In this document: piece after piece, positions 26,779-35,083 of the stretch
How the letters are laid out: each line of letters begins with the position of its first letter
Numbering within the stretch: position 1 is the stretch's first letter
Position numbers and translations under genes: made by a program
The notes under the pieces: generated by a model
The model's database searches: none
Told to the model about the DNA's origin: nothing
What the model saw: the letters and a program-made list of their open reading frames with translations, nothing else
NCBI RefSeq assembly: GCF_001307275.1
Contig: NZ_CP012831.1
Span: 5,448,501 to 5,512,500, forward strand
Source of the DNA: Pseudomonas fluorescens
GTDB lineage: Bacteria > Pseudomonadota > Gammaproteobacteria > Pseudomonadales > Pseudomonadaceae
DNA length: 64,000 nucleotides
Reading direction: 5' to 3'

Positions 26779-29700
26779 TTAAAGGGACAAGGAGCGACGT
26801 TTGGCTTGCATCATCTGGCTGCGACCGGCCAGTGCCTGGGACTGTTGCCGCTCACGGGCAAAGGCCTGGTCCCAGCTGTCGATGCGCTCGGCCAGTGCCG
26901 GCAACGGCTCGTCCAGCAGGGTGTGCAGGTGTTCCAGCAGGCACGTCCACAGGTGCTGCAGGCGCAAGGCTCGGCCCTGGTCGAAGTAGTCGCCGCGATA
27001 CTTGAGGGTCGCGGCAAGGCCTTCGCTGCCGTGCACGAGGTCGAGTACCAGGTGGAAATCCCCTGGTGCCTGGGCCACGTCCAGCGCGGCCAACTGCGCG
27101 CCGGCGATGGCGGTCGGGGTCACCCGTGACGGTTGATAGTTGAGCTTGACCTGGAACAGCGGCGAGTGACCGGGACGGCGCTGCGGCGCGAGGGCCGAGA
27201 CCACCAGATCGAAAGGCAGGCTTTGATGGGCGTAGGCCAGGCGCGCTTCATCGCGAACCCGCTCAAGGAAACCGGCCAGGGTCGGCTCGCCACGCAGGTC
27301 ACAGCGCAGGGTCAACTGGTTGACGAAGAAGCCGATGACATCGTTGTGCTCGGCCAGTGGTCGTCCGCTGACGTCGGTGCCCAGCAGGAATTGCTGCTGG
27401 CCGCCCAGTTGCTTGAGCACCAATTGGTAACTGCCCAGCAACAGCATGAACAAGGTCATGCCTTGCTCGCGGGCCAGCGCTGCCAACCGCTCGCAGCTGG
27501 CCTGGGGCACGGTGAAGTCCAGGCTGTGTTCGCCCGGGGCCTGGCCGCTGCCACCCAGCTCCAAGGTTTGGGGCATGCCGGCCAAGTGTCCGCACCAGAA
27601 GTCCTGCTCGTCGGCGATCCGCTGTTCGTTCCAGTGCCGGGCTTCCCATTGGGCGAAATCGAGGTATTGCTCCGGGAGCGCGGCGTCGGCCGCCCCCGCC
27701 AGTTCCGCCAGCAATAGTTGCGCCGAGCGCCCGTCGAAGGCGATGTGGTGCAGGGTCAGCAGCAGGTCATGCTGTTGGTCATGTCGGCTGAATAACTGCG
27801 CCCGCAGCAGCGGGCCGGCTTGCAAATCGACGGGGGTGGCGTGTTCGTGGGCCAAGCGCTGGCTCAGCGTCTGTTGTTGCTGCGCTTCATTCTGCTCACG
27901 CACATCATGATGGACCAGCGCTACCGCCGTGGCCGGCAACACGTGTTGTTGCGGGCCATCGACACCGTCGCGGTACACCGTGCGCAGCACGCCATGTCGC
28001 TCGACCAGCGTGTTCAACCGCAGGGCCAGCGTCTCGATGTTCAGCGGACCTTGCAGGCGCAGGTGCAGCACCAGGTTGTGGCGGGTGTCGTCCGGGTTCA
28101 GTTGGCGCAGGAACCACAGGCGACGCTGGGCGAACGATTGATGCCCCTGGCTGAGGTTGGCCTGCTCGGTCGAAGCCTCGGCCGTCGGCACCGGCTGATT
28201 CAGGAGGTCTTGCAGGGCCAGCGCCCATTGGCCGAGGGTGGTTTCCCCGAACAGATCTTGGGTATCGAGGTTCCAGCCCAGGTCCTTGTGCAGGCGCGCG
28301 GCGAAGTCGGCCACGCCGATGGAGTCCAGGCCCTGGCCGATCAGGCTGAGGTCGAAGTCGGCGGAAAAATACGGGTTGACCGCGTGCAGCGTCTGTTCCA
28401 GCCATTGGCGGCAGGCGGCTTGGGCCTGTTGCGGCGTTTCGGTCGCCAGGCGCTTGAGCTGGGCAAGGTCGAGGGCCACGCCGTTCGAGGCCGGCACGGC
28501 ACCGCTCTGGGCGATGATGCTCAGCGTGCCTGCAGCGAGCTGTTTGCGTGCGCCTTGACGGGCGATCTTGCCGCTGGTGGTCATCGGGATGGTGCCGGCT
28601 TGCACCAGCACGATCTGATCGATGCCACAGTCGGCGGCTTCGCGCACGGCGTTTTGCATTGATGCGAACAGCGCCGGGTGATGCGCCGGGTCGACGAACT
28701 TGCGTTGCGGCTCGGCGACAATCACCAGCTTCTCGCGACCCAGTGCCGGGTCCATTTCCGAGAAGGCGGCAATGCGCCCGGTGCGGATGCCCGGCTCGGC
28801 GTCGGTAATGGCGAATTCGATGTCGTGGGGGTAGAGGTTGCGCCCATTGAGAATCAACAGGTCCTTGAGCCGTCCGCAGATCACGACTTGGCCTTCGTGC
28901 ATGAAGCCCAGGTCGCCGGAGCGCAGGTAATGCTCCGATGAACCGACAATCCGGGCTTCAAAGGCTTCGCGCGTGGCTTCGGGATTCTTCCAATAGGATT
29001 CGGCGTTGCTCGGGCCCTTGAGCCAGACTTCGCCAATGCGATCGGCGGCGCATTGCTCGAAGGTTTGCGGGTCGACGATGGCAATGCTGTGCAGGGCTTG
29101 CGGGTAACCACAGGCGACGAACTCCACGGCGGCGGCATCGGTCGCCGCCAGCGCCACGCGGCCGGTCTCCAGCACGGCCTTGTCCAGGCGCAGCACCACC
29201 GGCAGCGCGTCGGCCGGCGTGGCGCTGACACACAGGGTCGCTTCGGCCTGGCCATAACCGGGGCTGATGGCCAATGGGTCGAGGCCACAGGCGGCAAAGC
29301 GCTGGGCGAACGCTTCGAGGGTGCCAGGGTGGATCGGTTCGGCGCCGTTGATCGCGTGCTTCCAGGCGCTCAGGTCGAGCTGCGCGATGAGGTTATCGCT
29401 GACCACGCGGTTGCACAGGGCATAAGCGAAGTTGGGGGCGAAACTGGCGGTGGCGCGATAGCGACTCAACGCTTGCAACCAGGTCGACGGCGCATTGACG
29501 AAGGTCTGGGAAGCCATCAGGTAGCACGGCATGCCGCTGTAGAGCGGGGCCAGCATACCGCCGATCAGGCCCATGTCGTGGTACAGCGGCAGCCAGTTGA
29601 CCATGGCGCCGTGTTCGTCGAAAGCGTAGGCCTGGCGCATCAGTTCGACGTTGGCGATCAGATTGCGCTGACGTACTTCGACGCCTTTCGGCGAGCCGGT

Positions 29701-30207
29701 AGACCCCGAGGTGTATTGCAGGAAGGCCACGGTCGAAGCGTCGATGACCGGGCGTTGCCACTGGCTGGCCGGTGGTGTGCCCAGGTCCTGGACAGTCAGC
29801 ACATCGACCCGGCCCTCCACCAGTTCCAGCAAGCCTTCGCAATAATCCGCCGGGGCGAGAATCAGTGCCGGCTCGGCATCCACCACCACGTTGCGCACGC
29901 GGTCGAGGTGGCGCGGTTTGCGCGACGGTGGTGGAAACAACGGCACCGCAATCAGGCCCGCATACAGGCAAGCGCAGAAGGCGCGAGCGTAGTCGAGGCT
30001 GCTGGGCAGCATCAACAGTACCCGATCACCCGGTGCATAACGCGCTTGCAACGCGGCCGCCAGGGAGCGGGATTGCTCGTGCAGTTGGGCAAACGTCAGG
30101 GTTTCGCCAATCTCTACGCCGTCCGGCAAAAAATGCAGGGCGGCACGCTGAGGGAAGTGCTGGGCGTTGGCTTCCAGCACGTCGATCCAGTGTTCGAATG
30201 AAAACAT
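26779..30207 (-). CDS. Fatty acyl-AMP ligase - acyl carrier - starter condensation protein
   Basis: This is the lipoinitiation protein, 1142 aa from ATG 30207. I prefer that start because the protein then begins MFSFEHWI, 7 nt after the upstream gene's stop. The longest frame starts at 30246. Residues 1 to about 580 are an acyl-AMP ligase (YTSGSTG near 169, YGQAEATL, SGDLGF). An acyl carrier follows (GLDSIGV, Ser near 629). A condensation domain fills about 705-1130 with intact HHIAFDG near 819. It should activate a free fatty acid as acyl-AMP, load it on its own carrier and acylate the amino group of the first amino acid (His) on the next protein. The chain length cannot be read from the sequence. 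Known corrugatin-type siderophores carry medium chains such as octanoyl. No amino-acid A domain is present. Confidence 0.93.
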   Translation of the reverse strand: MFSFEHWIDVLEANAQHFPQRAALHFLPDGVEIGETLTFAQLHEQSRSLAAALQARYAPGDRVLLMLPSSLDYARAFCACLYAGLIAVPLFPPPSRKPRHLDRVRNVVVDAEPALILAPADYCEGLLELVEGRVDVLTVQDLGTPPASQWQRPVIDASTVAFLQYTSGSTGSPKGVEVRQRNLIANVELMRQAYAFDEHGAMVNWLPLYHDMGLIGGMLAPLYSGMPCYLMASQTFVNAPSTWLQALSRYRATASFAPNFAYALCNRVVSDNLIAQLDLSAWKHAINGAEPIHPGTLEAFAQRFAACGLDPLAISPGYGQAEATLCVSATPADALPVVLRLDKAVLETGRVALAATDAAAVEFVACGYPQALHSIAIVDPQTFEQCAADRIGEVWLKGPSNAESYWKNPEATREAFEARIVGSSEHYLRSGDLGFMHEGQVVICGRLKDLLILNGRNLYPHDIEFAITDAEPGIRTGRIAAFSEMDPALGREKLVIVAEPQRKFVDPAHHPALFASMQNAVREAADCGIDQIVLVQAGTIPMTTSGKIARQGARKQLAAGTLSIIAQSGAVPASNGVALDLAQLKRLATETPQQAQAACRQWLEQTLHAVNPYFSADFDLSLIGQGLDSIGVADFAARLHKDLGWNLDTQDLFGETTLGQWALALQDLLNQPVPTAEASTEQANLSQGHQSFAQRRLWFLRQLNPDDTRHNLVLHLRLQGPLNIETLALRLNTLVERHGVLRTVYRDGVDGPQQHVLPATAVALVHHDVREQNEAQQQQTLSQRLAHEHATPVDLQAGPLLRAQLFSRHDQQHDLLLTLHHIAFDGRSAQLLLAELAGAADAALPEQYLDFAQWEARHWNEQRIADEQDFWCGHLAGMPQTLELGGSGQAPGEHSLDFTVPQASCERLAALAREQGMTLFMLLLGSYQLVLKQLGGQQQFLLGTDVSGRPLAEHNDVIGFFVNQLTLRCDLRGEPTLAGFLERVRDEARLAYAHQSLPFDLVVSALAPQRRPGHSPLFQVKLNYQPSRVTPTAIAGAQLAALDVAQAPGDFHLVLDLVHGSEGLAATLKYRGDYFDQGRALRLQHLWTCLLEHLHTLLDEPLPALAERIDSWDQAFARERQQSQALAGRSQMMQAKRRSLSL

Positions 30208-30214
30208 GTGCAGT

Positions 30215-31192
30215 TCACGCCATGGCCACGATGACTTTGCGGTCACCGGTGAAAGGATTGCGACCGTGTGCCACCAGTCGGTTGTCGAGCATCAGGATAT
30301 CGCCGGGCTGCCAGGGGAAACTGATGGCAGTCTCGCGATAGACCTCGCGCACGGTGTCGAGCATGTCGTCGGCGATCGGCGAACCGTCGCCGAAATAGAC
30401 ATGGCGCGGCAGGTTTTCTTCACCCACCGCCGCCAGCAGGCTGGCGCGTACGCTCGGTTCGATGGCCGAGACATGGAACAGGTGCGCCTGGTTGAACCAG
30501 ACCCACTCACCGGTCTCGGGATGCTGCTGCACGGCGGCGCAACGCTGGCGGGTGCGCAGGTCGCCGTCGGCTTTCCATTCCCATTCGATGTCGTTGTCCT
30601 GGCAGTAGCGTTCGACCTGGGCGCGGTCCTGGGTGTTGAAGACTTTTTCCCAGGGCAGGTCCAGGGCGCCACTGTAGTTGCGCACATAAAGCAGCTCGCG
30701 GCTGGCGAACAGCTCGCGGATGTCGGCAGGCATGCGCTGGTAGATCAGGCGGCTGTCGGCAATCGGGGTCTCGCCGCCGGTTTCACTGGCCTTGATGCAG
30801 TGGAACCAGATGCGCGAAGGCCAGGGGCGGGTGTAGGCCTGTTCGTTGTGCAACGGAATGAACTGATGGGCCGGGTACTCGGTGGAGCTATAGACCCCGG
30901 CGAAGACTTTGCTGCGCGGCGTGGAGCCGAATTCGTAGCTGGCCAGCGGCGCGCCGAAGCTGGCGGCGAAGCGCTTGAAATCGATGGGGGTGGCGACGGT
31001 GAAGCCGCGGAACAATACGCCGCCCACCTTAGTCAGGACCTGGGCCAGGCCGTCGCGAATCGAGGCGTCCAGGTCATGGATCGACTGTCCCGATGTCCCC
31101 TGCACCAGCACGGGCAGCGCTTGGGCGCTTGCATCCGTGGGCGCCATTGAAAACAGTTCGGAACGCCCGTTCAGGTGTTCGATTGAGGTCAT
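30215..31192 (-). CDS. Stand-alone Fe(II)/2-oxoglutarate amino-acid beta-hydroxylase (TauD/SyrP-like), first gene of operon
   Basis: The 325-aa protein is a paralogue of 25715-26761. Iron ligands HxE (LHNEQAY) and His (LVAHGRNPF) and the 2-oxoglutarate Arg (FTGDRK) are all present. It would hydroxylate a carrier-bound residue of the lipopeptide. Because the pathway contains one His and one Asp module that each have an interface-like domain, one hydroxylase per substrate is the simplest reading. Which enzyme serves which module is unresolved. GAGG lies about 12 nt before ATG 31192. It is the promoter-proximal gene of the biosynthetic operon and lies next to the divergent Fur-box region. Confidence 0.9.
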   Translation of the reverse strand: MTSIEHLNGRSELFSMAPTDASAQALPVLVQGTSGQSIHDLDASIRDGLAQVLTKVGGVLFRGFTVATPIDFKRFAASFGAPLASYEFGSTPRSKVFAGVYSSTEYPAHQFIPLHNEQAYTRPWPSRIWFHCIKASETGGETPIADSRLIYQRMPADIRELFASRELLYVRNYSGALDLPWEKVFNTQDRAQVERYCQDNDIEWEWKADGDLRTRQRCAAVQQHPETGEWVWFNQAHLFHVSAIEPSVRASLLAAVGEENLPRHVYFGDGSPIADDMLDTVREVYRETAISFPWQPGDILMLDNRLVAHGRNPFTGDRKVIVAMA

Positions 31193-31439
31193 CCTTGTGC
31201 ATCCTCTTATAGCTTCTTCGACCAGTCACAAGACCTTGAAAGCAGGGCAGCGGTCGGTTGTGTAGGACTCGTCTGTAATGTATTCAATTCAATACAAGAC
31301 GACATACTAGGTACAAATGAGAGGGATTATCAATACTATTTATTTAATTTTTTTTTTGGATTAGACTCCGCTCCGCTGGCGCCAAACAGCCTTCGGCCAG
31401 CTCAAAAAACCAAAAATATCTGTCGCAGGGGAGCGGGGC
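31193..31439. promoter_or_regulatory. Divergent AT-rich promoter region between siderophore biosynthesis and receptor genes
   Basis: This 247-nt gap separates the minus-strand NRPS operon from the plus-strand receptor gene and is much richer in A/T than its surroundings. It has the candidate Fur site at 31318-31332, an imperfect dyad GTATT-N6-AATAC at 31280-31295, and a run of ten T at 31348-31357. No ORF is supported here. No extracytoplasmic sigma factor or AraC-type regulator gene is in the cluster within this window, which leaves direct Fur control as the simplest model. Confidence 0.6.
31318..31332. promoter_or_regulatory. Candidate Fur box
   Basis: TGAGAGGGATTATCA is compared with the 7-1-7 Fur consensus TGATAAT-N-ATTATCA. 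The right half matches exactly. The left half has four mismatches. Its position between a siderophore operon and its receptor supports a role, but the match is only moderate. Confidence 0.5.
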
Positions 31440-33500
31440 GTGAATTTCAAAAAGAACACAATTGCGTTGGCTGTAGGGTCGGCCATAGGCTTGAGCAACG
31501 GCGCTTGGGCGGCTGAAGAAGCCGGCAAGATGGAGATCGCTCCAATCACCGTGACCGGTGAAAAGATCGACCGTACCCTCGAAAAGACCCAGTCCAGCGT
31601 CGTGGTCGTCACCGACAAGAATCTGCGTGAGCACGGCGACAAGGACCTGGTGGATGTGTTTGCCCGCACGCCCGGCGTCTATAGCCAGGCTGGCAATGAG
31701 AACTGGGGTATCCGTGGCGTGCCGGTGTCCGGTTTTGACGATCAGGGCCCGGCGGCTCTCAACGGTGCGGTGTCGGTGTATGTCGACGGTGCCGTGCAGC
31801 CCAACCGCGCACTGACCCTCAGCCCGGTTCCGCTGTGGGATGCCGAGCAGGTCGAGGTTTTCCTTGGCCCGCAATCCACCACCCAAGGTCGTAACTCCCT
31901 GGCGGGTGCGGTGGTCATCCAGACCAAGAACCCAACCTTCGAACCGAGTTTCTCGGCGCAGACCAGCGTGGGCAACTACGGTGAGCACGGCGCGGCCGTG
32001 GCGGGTGGCGGGGCCATCGTGGATGACAAGATCGCCGGGCGTATCGCCGTGGATTACGGCGAAGGTGACGGCTATATCCGCAACACCACGCTCAATGACG
32101 ACGCCAACCCGCGTCGCACCAGCAACACCCGCGGCAAATTGCTGATCCTGCCTAACGATGACACCGATGTCCTCTTGACCTACGCCCACAGCGAACACCG
32201 CCAGGGCGACCGTTCGACCATGCGCGTCAACGGCAAGCCGAGCTACTACGACATCGCGTCCAACACCAAGGCCTTCGACAACCTCAAGCAGGACACCCTC
32301 AGCGCCAAGGTGGACTATCGCCTGAACGATGCCTGGTCGCTGACAAGCATGACCGCCAATACCAGTACGGACTACAGCAACCGCCTGGACTTCGACCAGA
32401 CTGCCGTGGACAACGAGGTCGTTCTGCGTAAACAGGACGGTAACCTGTTCAGTCAGGAGCTGCGTCTGAATTACGCCTCGGACACGGTGAAGAGTTTCGT
32501 CGGGGCCTACTATGGCCACAACACCAACAACTTCCACGACCGGTTGCTGTTCGATGACGTACTGGTTCGTACCGTCAAAGGTGATACCAAGATTGAAAAC
32601 AAGGCGGTGTTTGGTGAAGTGAACTGGACGTTCGCGCCGCGCTGGACGTTGATCACCGGCCTGCGTTACGACCACGAGACGAACGATACCGATATCGAGG
32701 AGGACGGCCGCTTCGTCCCGGAGAAAATCAAAAAATCGTTTGATGCCGTGCTACCGAAACTGGGCATCGACTACGAACTGGCAACGGACCAGTACCTCGG
32801 TTTCATGGTGCAGAAGGGCTATCGCGGTGGCGGTGTCAACCTGCGCTCCGGTAGTGGTCACCAGGCCTATGACCCTGAATACACCACCAACTACGAGCTG
32901 TCCTATCGCGGTTCCTTCTTCGACAAGACCCTGCGCACCCGCGCCAACCTGTACTACACCGACTGGAAAGACCAGCAGGTCAGTGTGCGGGAGAACGGTA
33001 GCAACGTCATTGATATCTTCAACGCCGGTCGCAGTGACATCAAGGGCCTGGAGGTCTTTGTCGAAAAAGATATCACCGAACAACTGACCCTCAATGTAGG
33101 TGGCGCCATCACCGATGCCAAATACAAGGACTTCGTTGCGGACAATGGGCAGGACCGGAGCGGCGAATCGTTCCTTTACTCGCCCAAGTACAAGATGTCC
33201 GTGGGCGGTGTCTATCGCTTCGACGACCGTCTGATATTCGGCACGGACGTGACCTACCAGAGCACCGCGCCTTCGGAATACGAGTTCGATGCCAGCGGCA
33301 AGGTCACCGGTGAGCGCCGCAGCGACAACTACGTGCTGGTGAATTTCAACACCGAGTACAAAGTCACCAAGAACGTCGCGGTTTCCGCTTACGTGAAGAA
33401 CGCGTTCGACAAGGAATACGTCACCAACAACCGCAACGACGACATCATCGACGTCGGCGCACCGCGCACGGTGGGGATGATTCTGCGTTACGACATGTAA
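31440..33500 (+). CDS. TonB-dependent outer-membrane siderophore receptor
   Basis: The 686-aa protein uses a GTG start with AGGGGAG a few nt upstream. Residues 1-24 form a signal peptide ending ANGAWA-like (SNGAWA/AEE). A TonB-box-like stretch (APITVTGEK) follows directly, then the plug (DLVDVFARTPGV, WGIRGVPVSG, DAEQVEVFLGPQST, SLAGAVVI) and a long beta-barrel ending LRYDM. There is no N-terminal secretin/TonB signalling domain, so it should not act as a sigma-regulator transducer of FpvA type. It is divergent from the NRPS operon across a candidate Fur box and is followed by the Dab aminotransferase. The likely cargo is the ferric form of the lipopeptide made by this cluster. The last residue is Met rather than the usual aromatic. 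Confidence 0.94.
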   Translation: MNFKKNTIALAVGSAIGLSNGAWAAEEAGKMEIAPITVTGEKIDRTLEKTQSSVVVVTDKNLREHGDKDLVDVFARTPGVYSQAGNENWGIRGVPVSGFDDQGPAALNGAVSVYVDGAVQPNRALTLSPVPLWDAEQVEVFLGPQSTTQGRNSLAGAVVIQTKNPTFEPSFSAQTSVGNYGEHGAAVAGGGAIVDDKIAGRIAVDYGEGDGYIRNTTLNDDANPRRTSNTRGKLLILPNDDTDVLLTYAHSEHRQGDRSTMRVNGKPSYYDIASNTKAFDNLKQDTLSAKVDYRLNDAWSLTSMTANTSTDYSNRLDFDQTAVDNEVVLRKQDGNLFSQELRLNYASDTVKSFVGAYYGHNTNNFHDRLLFDDVLVRTVKGDTKIENKAVFGEVNWTFAPRWTLITGLRYDHETNDTDIEEDGRFVPEKIKKSFDAVLPKLGIDYELATDQYLGFMVQKGYRGGGVNLRSGSGHQAYDPEYTTNYELSYRGSFFDKTLRTRANLYYTDWKDQQVSVRENGSNVIDIFNAGRSDIKGLEVFVEKDITEQLTLNVGGAITDAKYKDFVADNGQDRSGESFLYSPKYKMSVGGVYRFDDRLIFGTDVTYQSTAPSEYEFDASGKVTGERRSDNYVLVNFNTEYKVTKNVAVSAYVKNAFDKEYVTNNRNDDIIDVGAPRTVGMILRYDM

Positions 33501-33506
33501 ACCCAA

Positions 33507-33535
33507 GGGCGCGGGGAGGCAATCTCCCCGCGCCC
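33507..33535 (+). terminator. Strong GC hairpin after receptor gene
   Basis: GGGCGCGGGGAG and CTCCCCGCGCCC form a perfect 12-bp stem with loop GCAAT, starting 6 nt after the receptor stop codon. No T-run follows, so it is not a classical intrinsic terminator. It may attenuate transcription or protect the 3' end of the receptor mRNA ahead of the aminotransferase gene. Confidence 0.55.
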
Positions 33536-33606
33536 GCTCCAACGTTTCGGATGTTTGTTTCCAGGCTGTTCGTTCCCTTCCAAACCCAGCCTCCATGGAG
33601 GAAATC

Positions 33607-35028
33607 ATGAGTGCTTTTTCGAATGTCACAGCAGGTGGCGCGCAACAGCTACGCCTGTTGCACACCGGTCTGTCGAGCCCTTACTGCCTCGATTCGACGC
33701 CGCTGCTGGAGCGTCAGCAACAGCAGGAATCCAACGCCCGCAGTTACCCGCGACGCATTCCCCTGGTGCTTGAAAGGGCCCATGGCATTTATGTGCAGGA
33801 CAGCCGGGGGCAAGTGTTCGTCGATTGCCTGGCCGGTGCCGGGACCCTGGCGCTGGGGCACAACCACCCGGTGATCATCGAAGCCATCACCCAGGTCATG
33901 GCGGCCGGCGTGCCGATGCATACCCTGGACCTCATGACACCTGTGAAGGACGCATTCGTCCAGGAAATTTTCGCTTGCCTGCCCAGCGAGTTCGCTCGTC
34001 ACGCACGCATCCAGTTCTGCGGCCCGAGTGGGGCCGATGCGGTCGAGGCCGCGCTCAAGCTGACTCGCACCGCCACCGGGCGACACTCGGTCCTGGCGTT
34101 CGAAGGGGCCTATCACGGGATGACCCTGGGCACGCTGGCCATCAGTGGCAACCTGTCGCCCAAAAATGCCCTTGGTGCCTTGATGCCAGGGGTACAGCGC
34201 CTGCCGTTCCCCCACGATTATCGTTGCCCGTTCGGGGTGGCCGGCGATCAGGCGGTCACCTTGAACGTGCGCTACCTCGAACACTTGCTCAACGACCCCG
34301 AAAGTGGGGTGACCGCACCCGCGGCGATGATCCTGGAGCCAATCCAGGGCGAGGGCGGGGTGATTGCCGCGCCGGACCGTTGGCTGCAGGAACTGCGCCG
34401 GTTGACCCAGGCCCACGGTATTCCGCTGATTGTCGACGAGATTCAGTGCGGCATCGCCCGTAGCGGGCGGATGTTCGGCTTCGAGCAATCGGGCATCACC
34501 CCGGATGTCATCACCCTGTCCAAAGCCATTGGCGGCGGGTTGCCGCTGTCGGTGATGGTTTACCACGAGTCCCTGGACGTCTGGCAGCCAGGTGCCCACG
34601 CCGGCACGTTCCGTGGTAATCAGTTGGCGATGGCGGCGGGTACCGCGACCTTGCGCTTCATCCGCGATCAAGGCCTGGTCCAGCACGCCGAAACGGTAGG
34701 GGCTCACCTGCAAAAACAATTGCAGGCACTGCAAAACGAGTTCGACTGGATCGGTGATGTGCGTGGGCGTGGCCTGATGCTCGGCATGGAAATCGTCGAC
34801 CCTCAGGGTACCCCCGATGTACAGGGTCATCCGCCGGTGGACACGGCCCGGGCCAAGGCTTTCCAGCAGGCGTGCCTGAAGCACGGATTGATCGTTGAAC
34901 TGGGCGGCCGCCACGGCGCGACCGTCCGCTTCCTGCCGCCGTTGATCATCACCGAGCAGGAAATCGATTTTGTCGGGAAAATCCTGTTCCAGGCCGCGAG
35001 CACGATCAACGAGCGTCTCGCACGCTGA
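33607..35028 (+). CDS. L-2,4-diaminobutyrate:2-oxoglutarate aminotransferase (PvdH-like)
   Basis: The 473-aa class III PLP aminotransferase converts aspartate semialdehyde plus glutamate to L-2,4-diaminobutyrate and 2-oxoglutarate. Visible signatures are the N-terminal SNARSYPRR and DCLAGAGTLALGHNHP, the PLP-contacting Asp in IVDEIQCG, and the Schiff-base Lys in TLSKAIGGG. Length and sequence agree with Pseudomonas PvdH (about 470 aa). I chose ATG 33607 because GGAGG sits 5 nt before it. The in-frame ATG at 33595 has no SD. Two adenylation domains in the adjacent synthetases carry the Dab signature, so this gene plausibly supplies that precursor. It is about 107 nt downstream of the receptor and may be cotranscribed. 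Confidence 0.94.
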   Translation: MSAFSNVTAGGAQQLRLLHTGLSSPYCLDSTPLLERQQQQESNARSYPRRIPLVLERAHGIYVQDSRGQVFVDCLAGAGTLALGHNHPVIIEAITQVMAAGVPMHTLDLMTPVKDAFVQEIFACLPSEFARHARIQFCGPSGADAVEAALKLTRTATGRHSVLAFEGAYHGMTLGTLAISGNLSPKNALGALMPGVQRLPFPHDYRCPFGVAGDQAVTLNVRYLEHLLNDPESGVTAPAAMILEPIQGEGGVIAAPDRWLQELRRLTQAHGIPLIVDEIQCGIARSGRMFGFEQSGITPDVITLSKAIGGGLPLSVMVYHESLDVWQPGAHAGTFRGNQLAMAAGTATLRFIRDQGLVQHAETVGAHLQKQLQALQNEFDWIGDVRGRGLMLGMEIVDPQGTPDVQGHPPVDTARAKAFQQACLKHGLIVELGGRHGATVRFLPPLIITEQEIDFVGKILFQAASTINERLAR

Positions 35029-35083
35029 TCATCGGGTCAGGGTCGGCGTCCGGCTTGGACGCTGGCCCCGGTCCAACGCGCAC

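Noticed and set aside
1..31192. Pyoverdine cluster
   Set aside because: The receptor lacks a signalling domain, there is no Tyr/Dab chromophore module or PvdS-type sigma gene, and His plus two Ser modules and an acyl-ligase loading protein fit corrugatin-type siderophores better.
33507..33535. Classical rho-independent terminator after the receptor gene
   Set aside because: The stem is perfect but no T-run follows. I list it only as a hairpin with reduced confidence.
32751..34914. Minus-strand frames of 300-440 codons opposite the receptor and aminotransferase
   Set aside because: Shadow frames without ribosome-binding sites or recognisable domains. The plus-strand genes are complete.
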